Assembly: GCA_017524145.1 (NCBI GenBank)
Contig: JAFWUI010000041.1
Location: 1-51,230 of the forward strand
Direction of reading: 5' to 3'
Source of the DNA: Oxalobacter sp.
GTDB taxonomy: Bacteria > Pseudomonadota > Gammaproteobacteria > Burkholderiales > Burkholderiaceae_D
DNA: 51,230 nt
Below the pieces are notes generated by a model. That model was not told where the DNA came from, made no database searches, and saw nothing but the letters and a program-made list of their open reading frames with translations. A program made the position numbers and the translations under genes. Positions within the stretch are counted from its first letter, which is position 1; every line of letters begins with the position of its first letter. Below are positions 8,618 to 17,072 of this stretch, piece after piece.

Positions 8618-9094
8618 TTATTGCACAGGAATCTCAGCCAAGACAATCCGGTATTCTTCTCCGGTATGTCTCAACGGATAGACGGCTTCTTTGTAAGTGC
8701 CATTCTGGAAAACAACCATGGCTGTCACAATGGCGGTTGATCCCTTATCCGCTTCGTTGCGTTTGATGAATTCCGGTTGACCATCCTTGATTTCACCATT
8801 AGTGAAACGGGTCAGCACGTCTTTGATGGCAACATGTTCAAAACCGCCACGGTTATCCATTTCTTGTTTATCCCGGGTTAAAACATCACGGATTTTCTGC
8901 TGGTAATAGGCGGGGTTTGTGATGTCTTCAGGTTGATAGACCAGTTTAGCGGCATTTTCGATGTCATTTTCAGCCAATGATCTGAGGTGCTGCTGGACAA
9001 CCGTTTCCGGTTTCACCACTTCTTTTTTAGAACAGCTTGCCAGACAGAGGAAACAGGTAAAGAACATCAACAGGCTGACATAAACCCGTTTCAT
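8618..9094 (-). CDS. Small lipoprotein of unknown function (DUF4878-like)
   Basis: The start at 9094 gives a 158-residue protein with a classic lipoprotein signal peptide (lipobox LASC, Cys21). An upstream in-frame ATG at 9160 would place 22 unrelated residues before the signal peptide and is rejected. The mature part begins with a helical segment (PETVVQQHLRSLAENDIENAAKLV) and ends in beta strands, the pattern of small NTF2/DUF4878-like lipoproteins in which a helix pair packs on a curved sheet. No catalytic residues are evident. Convergent with btuF and separated from panC by a terminator, so it is probably transcribed alone. Confidence 0.75.
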   Translation of the reverse strand: MKRVYVSLLMFFTCFLCLASCSKKEVVKPETVVQQHLRSLAENDIENAAKLVYQPEDITNPAYYQQKIRDVLTRDKQEMDNRGGFEHVAIKDVLTRFTNGEIKDGQPEFIKRNEADKGSTAIVTAMVVFQNGTYKEAVYPLRHTGEEYRIVLAEIPVQ

Positions 9095-9147
9095 TATCGG
9101 GAGTCCTGAAGGATTGGGACAGTGGAAAGCGTCATCGTATCCATATT

Positions 9148-9177
9148 GCAAAAAAGGCAACAGGAACTGTTGCCTTT
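9148..9177 (-). terminator. Rho-independent terminator of panC
   Basis: Read on the minus strand, an 11-bp stem (AAAGGCAACAG with CTGTTGCCTTT, 9153-9177) with a 3-base loop is followed by further T residues, giving TTTTTT. It lies 23 bases past the panC stop. Confidence 0.85.
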
Positions 9178-9199
9178 GGCGTTTATGGGCGGGAAACCA

Positions 9200-10075
<876 letters not shown>

Positions 10076-10178
10076 CTATTCTGTGCTTAAAGCGGGTAAG
10101 GGTCAACCTGTGGCTATCCAGGGAGAAGGAAGTGTCACTTCAATGGAACGGATAAAGAGGCAGAGGCATTATTCCGGT

Positions 10179-10985
10179 TCAATGGGAAAGCCTGACAAAA
10201 ATCGGGGTATCCCTGCCGTCTTGGGTAATCTGGATCAGTGATTCTTTTGCCAGTTCAAGCAATGCAAGGAAATGTACGATGATGACGGCGACACCGGCTG
10301 AGACATCAAACAGGCTGGAAAATTCCCTGAATTGCCCATGCTGGAGCTGGCGCAGTATCAGGGTCATGTGTTCGCGTACAGAAAGTTCCTGTTTGGTGAT
10401 GGTATGGTGGGCGGTGAGTTTTGCCCGCTCAATCATATTCAACAGTGTCATCTGAAGGGATTCTGCTGTTACAGTAGGCAGGATTTTCACGTCCGAGAAA
10501 ACCATTGTTGCGGATGGCGTGAAAAAGTCCCTGCCGATTCGTGGCATTTCATCCAAATGCAGTGCAGCGCGTTTCATCTGTTCATATTGCAACAGTTTGC
10601 GGACCAGTTCTGCCCGTGGGTCTTCGGGTTCCCCATCGGTTTCGAGTTTGGGACGGGGAAGGAGCATGCGGGATTTGATTTCTACCAGCATGGCTGCCAT
10701 CAGCAGGTATTCTGCGGCAAGTTCCAGTTTCTGGTTGCGGATACGTTCAATATATTGCAGGTATTGGGCAGTCAGGGCGGCCATTGGGATATCCAGGATA
10801 TTGAAGTTCTGCCGCCTGATGAGGTATAGCAGAAGGTCCAATGGGCCTTCAAAGGCTTCCAAGAAGATTTCCAGTGCTTCAGGGGGGATGAAGAGGTCTT
10901 CAGGAAGTGCTTCCATTGGTTGGCCGTAAAGGCGTGCAACCGCTTCGCTGGATTCATCGTTCCGGAACAGGTCTTGTTCTGCCAT
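10179..10985 (-). CDS. scpA: Segregation and condensation protein A
   Basis: The kleisin subunit of the SMC-ScpAB condensin complex, which organises and segregates the chromosome. At 268 residues it has normal size. The family-defining N-terminal motif FEGPLDLLLYLIRRQNFNI is present at about residues 49-67, followed by the helical region MAALTAQYLQYIERIRNQKLELAAEYLLMAAMLVEIKSRMLLP, and a C-terminal winged-helix-like segment that should bind the SMC head. An extra ~45-residue N-terminus precedes the kleisin domain. Neither scpB nor smc is in the window. The scpA-metG neighbourhood is common in Burkholderiales. Confidence 0.93.
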   Translation of the reverse strand: MAEQDLFRNDESSEAVARLYGQPMEALPEDLFIPPEALEIFLEAFEGPLDLLLYLIRRQNFNILDIPMAALTAQYLQYIERIRNQKLELAAEYLLMAAMLVEIKSRMLLPRPKLETDGEPEDPRAELVRKLLQYEQMKRAALHLDEMPRIGRDFFTPSATMVFSDVKILPTVTAESLQMTLLNMIERAKLTAHHTITKQELSVREHMTLILRQLQHGQFREFSSLFDVSAGVAVIIVHFLALLELAKESLIQITQDGRDTPIFVRLSH

Positions 10986-11011
10986 ATCAGCTGTCCAATG
11001 CTTGGAAGAGG

Positions 11012-11224
11012 TCAGGCAGTCTTGCCATCAGCTTTTTGGCTGGATGTTTCTGGTGGGTTGCGTTTTTCCAGGGAAAAAGGCAGCTCATCCACTGGCAGCA
11101 GCCGGATTGGCTTTCTTTCGGTTGTTGCTTGGACGGTATCAGCCTCCTTCCTTGCTGAAGCTTGTTTTTTCAGCAGGGCATCAATTCCGGAAACATATTG
11201 GTGGTCAAACTTGAATTGGATCAT
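11012..11224 (-). CDS. Small hypothetical protein between scpA and a GNAT gene
   Basis: A 70-residue frame starting 12 bases after the GNAT stop and ending 26 bases before scpA, so it fits an operon. GAGGG lies shortly before its ATG. It has no signal peptide, membrane segment or cysteine; the C-terminal half is rich in Lys, Pro and Ser and looks disordered. In related genomes a small DUF3460 gene sits in this place. The N-terminal pattern (HQYVSGIDALL) is only faintly reminiscent of that family, so I do not assign it. It could be a diverged or decaying copy. Confidence 0.5.
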   Translation of the reverse strand: MIQFKFDHQYVSGIDALLKKQASARKEADTVQATTERKPIRLLPVDELPFSLEKRNPPETSSQKADGKTA

Positions 11225-11235
11225 CGGGGAAACCC

Positions 11236-11715
11236 TCAGTATTCAAGGTTTTTCCGCATCATGATGGGCGGTGGATCAAGGGGATTGCGCAGGGTGAATT
11301 CGATTTCAGGGGCTGGTTCGAACCCATAGGCTTCATAGAAGCGGGTCAGCGGTTCCAGCCATGGTGGCAGGAAAAGCCGCATTTCAGCAATATCCGACAG
11401 TTTTGCACGGTTGATGCAGGCTTCAATGAGGTATTGGGAAAAGTTCTGTCCGGAATATTCAGGAAGAACGCCAAGACGGCGGATTTTCCAGATTCCATCA
11501 TCTTCATCGATTGGCGCCCAGCGGATGGAACCTGCAGGTTTTCCATCGACCCAAAGAATGAAAGCACCACCTTCATGCAGGTCTGACAGTACACGGTCTG
11601 CGGAATCAAGATGACCGTGGGAACTGGGTGGGCATCGGCCTTCCCATGCCTTGCGTGTCAATTCCGCAATAAGCGGGGCATCCTCTTCTGACGCTTCACT
11701 GACAGTTATACCCAT
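11236..11715 (-). CDS. GNAT-family N-acetyltransferase
   Basis: A 159-residue single-domain acetyltransferase using acetyl-CoA. It has the expected order: an N-terminal strand (GITVSEASEEDAPLIAEL), a central GSIRWAPIDEDDGIWKIRRLGVLPEYSGQNFSQYLIEAC block holding the acetyl-CoA pyrophosphate loop (motif A, in a degenerate form lacking the usual RGxG), and a C-terminal RFYEAYGFEP segment (motif B). The substrate cannot be inferred. It sits between metG and the small ORF before scpA on the same strand, 25 bases after the metG stop, and may share its transcript. Confidence 0.85.
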   Translation of the reverse strand: MGITVSEASEEDAPLIAELTRKAWEGRCPPSSHGHLDSADRVLSDLHEGGAFILWVDGKPAGSIRWAPIDEDDGIWKIRRLGVLPEYSGQNFSQYLIEACINRAKLSDIAEMRLFLPPWLEPLTRFYEAYGFEPAPEIEFTLRNPLDPPPIMMRKNLEY

Positions 11716-11740
11716 AAAAAGTCAAGGCTCCTTATTGTAA

Positions 11741-13885
11741 TCAACTTAGGCGCATTCCTGGTTTGGCGCCAGACATCGGCTCAAGCAGGTAGATGCCGTC
11801 ATCCCCATCAGCTGATGCTGCCATGACCATTCCTTCAGAAACACCGAATTTCATCTTACGGGGGGCCAGGTTGGCAACGACAACCGTCAGTTTACCAACC
11901 AGGTCTTCCGGTCTGTAGGCACTGCGGATACCGGAGAAGATGTTGCGGATGCGTCCTTCACCCAGGTCAACAGATAGACGGAGCAGTTTTTTGGCACCTT
12001 CCACATAGTTGCAATCAACAATCTTGCCAACCCGCATGTCAACCTTGGCGAAATCATCAATGGTGATTTCTTCTGCCAGCGGTTCAAAGCTTTCTGGGAC
12101 TGGCAATGGTTCAATATTGGATGTTGATTCAGTGGAAGCGGTTGACTGGCTGGCTGGTTTGCCTTTGACTGTTGCAGCCTTGGCTGGTTCTTCAGCTTTT
12201 GGTTTTTCAAACAGGGCATCCAGCATCTTCTGGTCAACACGCTGCATCAGGTGCTGGTAGGTATTGATGGTATGGCCATCCGGCAAGGCGGTTCCTACGG
12301 AATCCCATTGCAGTGGTGCAATATTCAGGAACTGTTCGACTTTTTCTGCGATGGCTGGCAATACCGGCTTCAGGTAAACCGTCAGGATGCGGAAAGCTTC
12401 CAACAGACGGGAACAGACCTGCTGCAGGTTGTCTGACTGGGTTGGGTCTTTTGCCAGTACCCAGGGTTTGTTGGCATCGACATAGACATTCACTTCATCT
12501 GCCAGATGCATGATTTGACGCAGCGCACGGCCATATTCCCGACGTTCAAAACAGTTGGAAATCTCTTCAGAGGCTGCACGTAGGGATTTCAGGACAGGGA
12601 CTTCAGTGGCATCTGTTCCCAGTTTCAGCTGTCCGCCGAACCGTTTGGTGATGAAACCGGCAGCACGGCTGGCGATGTTGACGTATTTACCAATCAGGTC
12701 GGCATTGACCCGGGCAATGAAGTCTTCCCCTGTGAAGTCAATATCCTCGACACGGTCAGTCAGTTTTGCTGCCAGGTAGTACCGTAGCCATTCAGGATTC
12801 ATGCCGATTTCCAGATAGCGTAGTGGAGAAATCCCAGTACCACGGGATTTTGACATTTTTTCACCATCTACAGTGACAAAGCCATGGACAAATACATTGT
12901 CCGGCACTTTGCGGTCGGCAAAGTGCAGCATGGCTGGCCAGAACAGGGTATGGAAATAAATGATGTCTTTGCCAATGAAATGGTATTGTTCTGTTTCAGG
13001 ATCCGCCATGAAGGCGTCGAAATCCATTCCTTTCTTGTTGAACAGGTTCTTCAGGGAAGCGAGGTAGCCAATCGGAGCATCCAGCCAGACATAGAAGAAT
13101 TTGCCGGGAGCATCTGGGATTTCAATACCGAAATAAGGTGCATCACGGCTGATGTCCCAGTCAGAAAGGGCTTTGTCCCCATCACCTCCCAGCCATTCAC
13201 GGGCTTTGTTAGCGACTTCCTGCTGAAGGCGGGACCTGCCAGAGCCTTGTCCAAGGGTCCATGCTTTCAGGAAATCTGTGCACTGCGGGTCAGAAAGCTT
13301 GAAGAAATAATGCTCAGACTGTTTCATCACAGGAGTGGCACCGGTCAGCACAGAATATGGCCTGTTCAATTCGGTTGGGGTATAGACGCTGGAGCAGACT
13401 TCACAACTGTCACCATACTGGTCTTTTGCCCCACATTTCGGGCATTCTCCCTTGATATAACGGTCAGGCAGGAACATGGATTTGACCGGGTCAAAGAACT
13501 GTTCAATGGTCTTGGTGTAAATCAGGCCTTTTTCCCGCAGGCGTTTATAGATGCTTTTACTTAATTCATGGTTTTCAGGACCATCGGTGGAATGCCAGTT
13601 GTCGAACTTGATCAGAAAGCCGTCCAGATGGGCAGCACGTCCAGCTGCGATGCCAGCAACAAATTCAGCAGGGGATTTTCCCGCTTTTTCTGCAGCAATC
13701 ATAATGGGGGCGCCATGAACATCATCAGCACCAACAAAGTAAACTTCACGCTGCCTGCCTTCATCTTTCTGCATCCGTTGGTAACGGACCCAGATATCAG
13801 CCTGGATATATTCCATGATATGACCAATATGGAAAGGGGCATTCGCATAAGGCAGTGCGGTTGTGACAAACAGCTTTCTTGACAT
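11741..13885 (-). CDS. metG: Methionine--tRNA ligase
   Basis: Charges tRNA-Met, including the initiator. It is 714 residues. Class I motifs are HIGH (H19-H22) and KMSKS (343-347). A single four-Cys zinc knuckle is seen at C148, C151, C161 and C164. The anticodon-binding helical domain follows, then an Ala/Pro/Ser/Thr-rich linker (about 565-605) and a C-terminal EMAP-like tRNA-binding domain ([12 protein letters not shown] near 620, with [19 protein letters not shown] near the end) that makes the enzyme dimeric, as in the long form of MetG. Transcribed away from mrp, with a flavodoxin gene upstream. Confidence 0.96.
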   Translation of the reverse strand: MSRKLFVTTALPYANAPFHIGHIMEYIQADIWVRYQRMQKDEGRQREVYFVGADDVHGAPIMIAAEKAGKSPAEFVAGIAAGRAAHLDGFLIKFDNWHSTDGPENHELSKSIYKRLREKGLIYTKTIEQFFDPVKSMFLPDRYIKGECPKCGAKDQYGDSCEVCSSVYTPTELNRPYSVLTGATPVMKQSEHYFFKLSDPQCTDFLKAWTLGQGSGRSRLQQEVANKAREWLGGDGDKALSDWDISRDAPYFGIEIPDAPGKFFYVWLDAPIGYLASLKNLFNKKGMDFDAFMADPETEQYHFIGKDIIYFHTLFWPAMLHFADRKVPDNVFVHGFVTVDGEKMSKSRGTGISPLRYLEIGMNPEWLRYYLAAKLTDRVEDIDFTGEDFIARVNADLIGKYVNIASRAAGFITKRFGGQLKLGTDATEVPVLKSLRAASEEISNCFERREYGRALRQIMHLADEVNVYVDANKPWVLAKDPTQSDNLQQVCSRLLEAFRILTVYLKPVLPAIAEKVEQFLNIAPLQWDSVGTALPDGHTINTYQHLMQRVDQKMLDALFEKPKAEEPAKAATVKGKPASQSTASTESTSNIEPLPVPESFEPLAEEITIDDFAKVDMRVGKIVDCNYVEGAKKLLRLSVDLGEGRIRNIFSGIRSAYRPEDLVGKLTVVVANLAPRKMKFGVSEGMVMAASADGDDGIYLLEPMSGAKPGMRLS

Positions 13886-14001
13886 AGATTAGGTTGCGTT
13901 GATCAATAAAAAGGGGATTCTGATTTTACTGTTTCCAAAAGGCGAACGGAAATTGCCCACAGAGCAGTGTGCTTCTGCGGGCGTGGTCTATGGTGTTGTT
14001 G

Positions 14002-14484
14002 TTACAGTTTCAATGATTTAGTCCATCTAGCAAGTTCTGTTGCGGTCGGTCCACCATTCAGAAGCTGCCCTGTAACAATCTTGGCAGAAGGGGGAAGACT
14101 CGATTTCAGGATATCAACCGTCCTACCCAAGCCACTGCCTCCAGATGTTGCAAACAAAACGACTGTCTTGCCAGAAAAGTCATAGGTTTCCAGGAAGGTC
14201 TGGATGATACGGGGTGCAATGTACCACCAGATGGGGAAACCAAGGTAGATGACATCATAGTCATTGATGTTGGCGTCTTTGGCAGCCAGGGCAGGACGGG
14301 CAGAAGTGTCTTTCTGCTCAATGGTTGCCCGGGTTGTCTGGTCCAACCAGTTCAGGTCGTTGTCAGAATAGGCTTTTTCCGGTTTGATTTCATAGAGGTC
14401 GGCGCCTATCGTTTCAGCAAGCCTACCTGATACAAGGCGTGTGACGCCGGTTGCACTGAAATATGCTACCAGTTTTCTGCTCAT
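14002..14484 (-). CDS. Flavodoxin family protein
   Basis: A 160-residue soluble flavodoxin-like protein. The FMN phosphate loop is seen at YFSATGVTR (residues 8-16), the aromatic isoalloxazine-flanking loop at FPIWWYIAPR, and a third loop at ATSGGSGLGRT. This is the Flavodoxin_4-type pattern common in anaerobes. Start supported by a perfect AGGAGG a few bases upstream. A related protein in the window (41700-42362) is a lipoprotein version. Likely a cytoplasmic electron carrier or quinone/nitro reductase partner; the physiological partner is unknown. Divergent from mrp. Confidence 0.85.
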   Translation of the reverse strand: MSRKLVAYFSATGVTRLVSGRLAETIGADLYEIKPEKAYSDNDLNWLDQTTRATIEQKDTSARPALAAKDANINDYDVIYLGFPIWWYIAPRIIQTFLETYDFSGKTVVLFATSGGSGLGRTVDILKSSLPPSAKIVTGQLLNGGPTATELARWTKSLKL

Positions 14485-14638
14485 TGGAAACCTCCTAAGG
14501 ATAATTTACCTGCTAAGGATAATCTACTTGAGTAATATTGCATGACAATAGGACAATGTCAAACAGTCTTGCAGACAATGGTATGCTGGAATGCGATAAA
14601 CTTGGCACAATCTATATCAGTCAATGGAAGGAAGTCCC

Positions 14639-15727
14639 ATGGCAATCACAAATGAACATGTCCTTGATGCCATCAGTGGCGTCATTGACCCCAATCTGAA
14701 TACTGATTATGTCTCAGCGGATGCCGTCAAGGATATCAGTATCCAGGGGGTAGATGTCTCACTGACCATTGAACTGGGTTATCCTGCAAAAAGCCTGCAT
14801 GATGAAATCGCCCGGAAAGTCAGGAATGCCGTTGCAACCATTGGTGGTGTCGGCAATATCATCATCCAGGTGACGACCAATATCATTGCCCATGCATTCC
14901 AGACAGGGCCTAGGGCTGTCAAGGGTATCAAGAACATCATCGCCATTTCATCCGGCAAAGGTGGGGTTGGTAAATCCACTGCTACTGCCAACCTTGCCCT
15001 TGCATTGGCATCAGAAGGGGCAAGGGTTGGCGTGTTGGATGCGGATATTTATGGACCGTCCCAGCCGACTATTATGGGGGTATCCGAGTTGCCGGTATCT
15101 TCTGATGGCAAGCGGGTTGATCCTATTGAACAGTATGGGCTCCAGATCATGTCTATTGGGTTCATGATGGATGATGTCCAGCCATTGGCTTGGCGTGCCC
15201 CGATGGTGACGCAGGCATTGATGCAGCTGCTGGAACAGACTGCTTGGAAAGGCTTGGATTATCTGTTGATCGATATGCCACCTGGAACTGGGGATGTCCA
15301 GTTGACTTTGTCCCAAAAAGTGCCCCTTACCGGAGCGGTTGTGGTGACTACCCCGCAGGAAATCGCTGTCTTGGATGCCCGGAAGGGGTTGATGATGTTC
15401 CAGAAAATGCATGTTGATGTATTGGGCATCATCGAGAATATGAGCGCATGGGTCTGTCCATGCTGTGGAGAGATTACCCATATCTTTGGGCAGGATGGCG
15501 GTAAACGGATGAGTGAGGCATATGGGGTCCCTTCGCTGGGACAGATTCCAATCAATGCAGTCATGTGCGCCCAGACTGATGGTGGAGTGCCTGCAGTTGC
15601 AGCAGACCCAGAAGGGTTGATGGCACGTATCTTCAGGGATATTGCACATCGCCTGACAGGGCTCATTGCCCAAAAGCCTAAAGACAGGACAGGCATCTTC
15701 CCGCCTATCAAGGTTGTCAGTTCCTGA
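14639..15727 (+). CDS. apbC: Iron-sulfur cluster carrier protein, Mrp/ApbC family
   Basis: A P-loop ATPase that carries and delivers Fe-S clusters. From the ATG at 14639 it is 362 residues; GGAAGGAAG lies just upstream, and an ATG at 14624 would sit before that ribosome-binding site. The N-terminal MIP18/DUF59-like domain (residues 1-85) is followed by the deviant Walker A GKGGVGKST (106-114), Walker A-prime VLDADIYGPSQP, LLIDMPPGTGD, and the cluster-binding CPCC motif in MSAWVCPCCGEI. Divergent from the flavodoxin gene and convergent with the regulator at 15781. Confidence 0.94.
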   Translation: MAITNEHVLDAISGVIDPNLNTDYVSADAVKDISIQGVDVSLTIELGYPAKSLHDEIARKVRNAVATIGGVGNIIIQVTTNIIAHAFQTGPRAVKGIKNIIAISSGKGGVGKSTATANLALALASEGARVGVLDADIYGPSQPTIMGVSELPVSSDGKRVDPIEQYGLQIMSIGFMMDDVQPLAWRAPMVTQALMQLLEQTAWKGLDYLLIDMPPGTGDVQLTLSQKVPLTGAVVVTTPQEIAVLDARKGLMMFQKMHVDVLGIIENMSAWVCPCCGEITHIFGQDGGKRMSEAYGVPSLGQIPINAVMCAQTDGGVPAVAADPEGLMARIFRDIAHRLTGLIAQKPKDRTGIFPPIKVVSS

Positions 15728-15780
15728 TAGGGTTGCATTGCCTTATTGGCCAAGGAAGGGCTTGGGGAAAAAGCAGATGG

Positions 15781-16869
15781 TTATTTCTGCTTCTTCGGAG
15801 TTACCTGCATGATGTCTTCAACTGAATAGATGCGGCCAGTATCAGTGGCATCATATCCACCAAGCTGGTTGATTTCCAGACTGAACTGACGGCTGCCCAT
15901 GATGGCCAGGATTTCGCGCATCGTTGGATTCTGGAGCATGTCTTTGGGAATGGCAAAGAAATACCGTTCCTTGACCAAAGGGATGAAATCCAATCCGAAA
16001 CGCCGGGCAGCTGTTTCAACGCCAAATCCGACATCGGCCATATTGCTGGCAATATAGGCGGCAACTGCGGCATGGGTGAATTCGGTGGTTTCGAAGCCGT
16101 TGATTTTGGAAGAATCAATGCCGTGCTTTGCAAGCAGGGATTCAAAAAGCTGCCGGGTGCTGGAACCACTCTGGCGGTTCACAAAACGGACATTGTTCTT
16201 GGTCAGGTCACGGAAAGAGAGGATCCGTTTGGGATTGCCCCGAGCAATCAACAATCCTTGTTCCAGGTTTGCCAGATGGATCAGCAGATGGGAATCATTT
16301 GAAAGGTACCGTAAGTACGGCTTGAGGGTTTCTTCATTTTCAATGATTACCGGTAGATGGAAACCGGCAATCTCACAGTCTCCCTGGGCAAGGGAGGCCA
16401 AAGATTCCATGCTGTTCTGGTACCGAAGGTTGACCGACAGTTCTTGGCGGATGATGTTTTCCATCAGCGTTGAGACAGCAAAGCCATGGCTGGCACAGAG
16501 ACGGAGGGACTGTAGATAGGTATAGACGCTCTTCGCCAGTTCAATCTCCAGTTCAGATGAAAGGGATTCAAGGATGGCTGAAAGTCTTGCCGAAATACGT
16601 TTGTCTGCCCACAGCAAAGTGCTTGCGAACCGCGTCAGTGTTGTACCGCGTCCCCTGTTTTTTTCCAATAATGGGGTGCCGAAAACCGATTCTGCTTCAC
16701 GCAGGAGTCCCCATGCATGCCGGTAGGACAGTTTCATCTCTTTTGCCGCCTGCAGGATTGTCCCGGCATTCTGGATGGAATCCAACAGCTTCAGCAATAT
16801 GGCGGTATCAATTGCCTGTTTCCTGTCATGTGAAATCCGCCAGTGCGGTTCAATGGAAACTTTATACAT
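15781..16869 (-). CDS. ModE-like HTH regulator with periplasmic-binding-protein-fold sensor domain
   Basis: A 362-residue transcription regulator. The N-terminal winged helix (residues ~10-85; ILQAAKEMKLSYRHAWGLLREAESVFGTPLLEKNRGRGTTLT read in two parts) resembles ModE and LysR DNA-binding domains. The rest (~135-330) is a binding-protein-like domain (QSGSSTRQLFESLLAKHG, AAVAAYIASNMADVGFGVETAARRFGLDFIPL in shorter blocks) of the kind that senses small oxyanions or carboxylates. The start at 16869 avoids a 26-residue N-terminal extension from 16947. It faces the OFA transporter across a ~200-base intergenic region with a dyad at 16957-16977. Formate-dehydrogenase regulators of this architecture (FdsR-type) are known in related bacteria, so carboxylate sensing is a reasonable guess. 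Confidence 0.85.
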   Translation of the reverse strand: MYKVSIEPHWRISHDRKQAIDTAILLKLLDSIQNAGTILQAAKEMKLSYRHAWGLLREAESVFGTPLLEKNRGRGTTLTRFASTLLWADKRISARLSAILESLSSELEIELAKSVYTYLQSLRLCASHGFAVSTLMENIIRQELSVNLRYQNSMESLASLAQGDCEIAGFHLPVIIENEETLKPYLRYLSNDSHLLIHLANLEQGLLIARGNPKRILSFRDLTKNNVRFVNRQSGSSTRQLFESLLAKHGIDSSKINGFETTEFTHAAVAAYIASNMADVGFGVETAARRFGLDFIPLVKERYFFAIPKDMLQNPTMREILAIMGSRQFSLEINQLGGYDATDTGRIYSVEDIMQVTPKKQK

Positions 16870-16956
16870 ATGGAACCTATTTTCTGTGGTTTTTTTGCTT
16901 TTTGAAAAGGAAACCGGAAGATTCGGCCAGTTTTTTGCAAAAAACACATTGAGAAT

Positions 16957-16977
16957 AGGATGATAATAGTCTATCCT
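16957..16977. promoter_or_regulatory. Dyad operator candidate between regulator and OFA transporter
   Basis: AGGAT at 16957-16961 and ATCCT at 16973-16977 form an inverted repeat with an 11-base spacer that contains a -10-like GATAAT (16962-16967). The geometry suits a dimeric winged-helix regulator acting on the divergent promoters. Confidence 0.35.
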
Positions 16978-17072
16978 GCTTGGATGCGTCTATGTGTGCG
17001 AGAAATAAGCATAGAAAGCTAAGGCAGATTTATTTGAAATCGTTGTTTTTTAGGGTGTAAGGAGTCCTACGA

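Noticed and set aside
13955-13982. Imperfect inverted repeat between the flavodoxin gene and metG
   Set aside because: One mismatch, a long loop and no T run on the minus strand; too weak to call a terminator.
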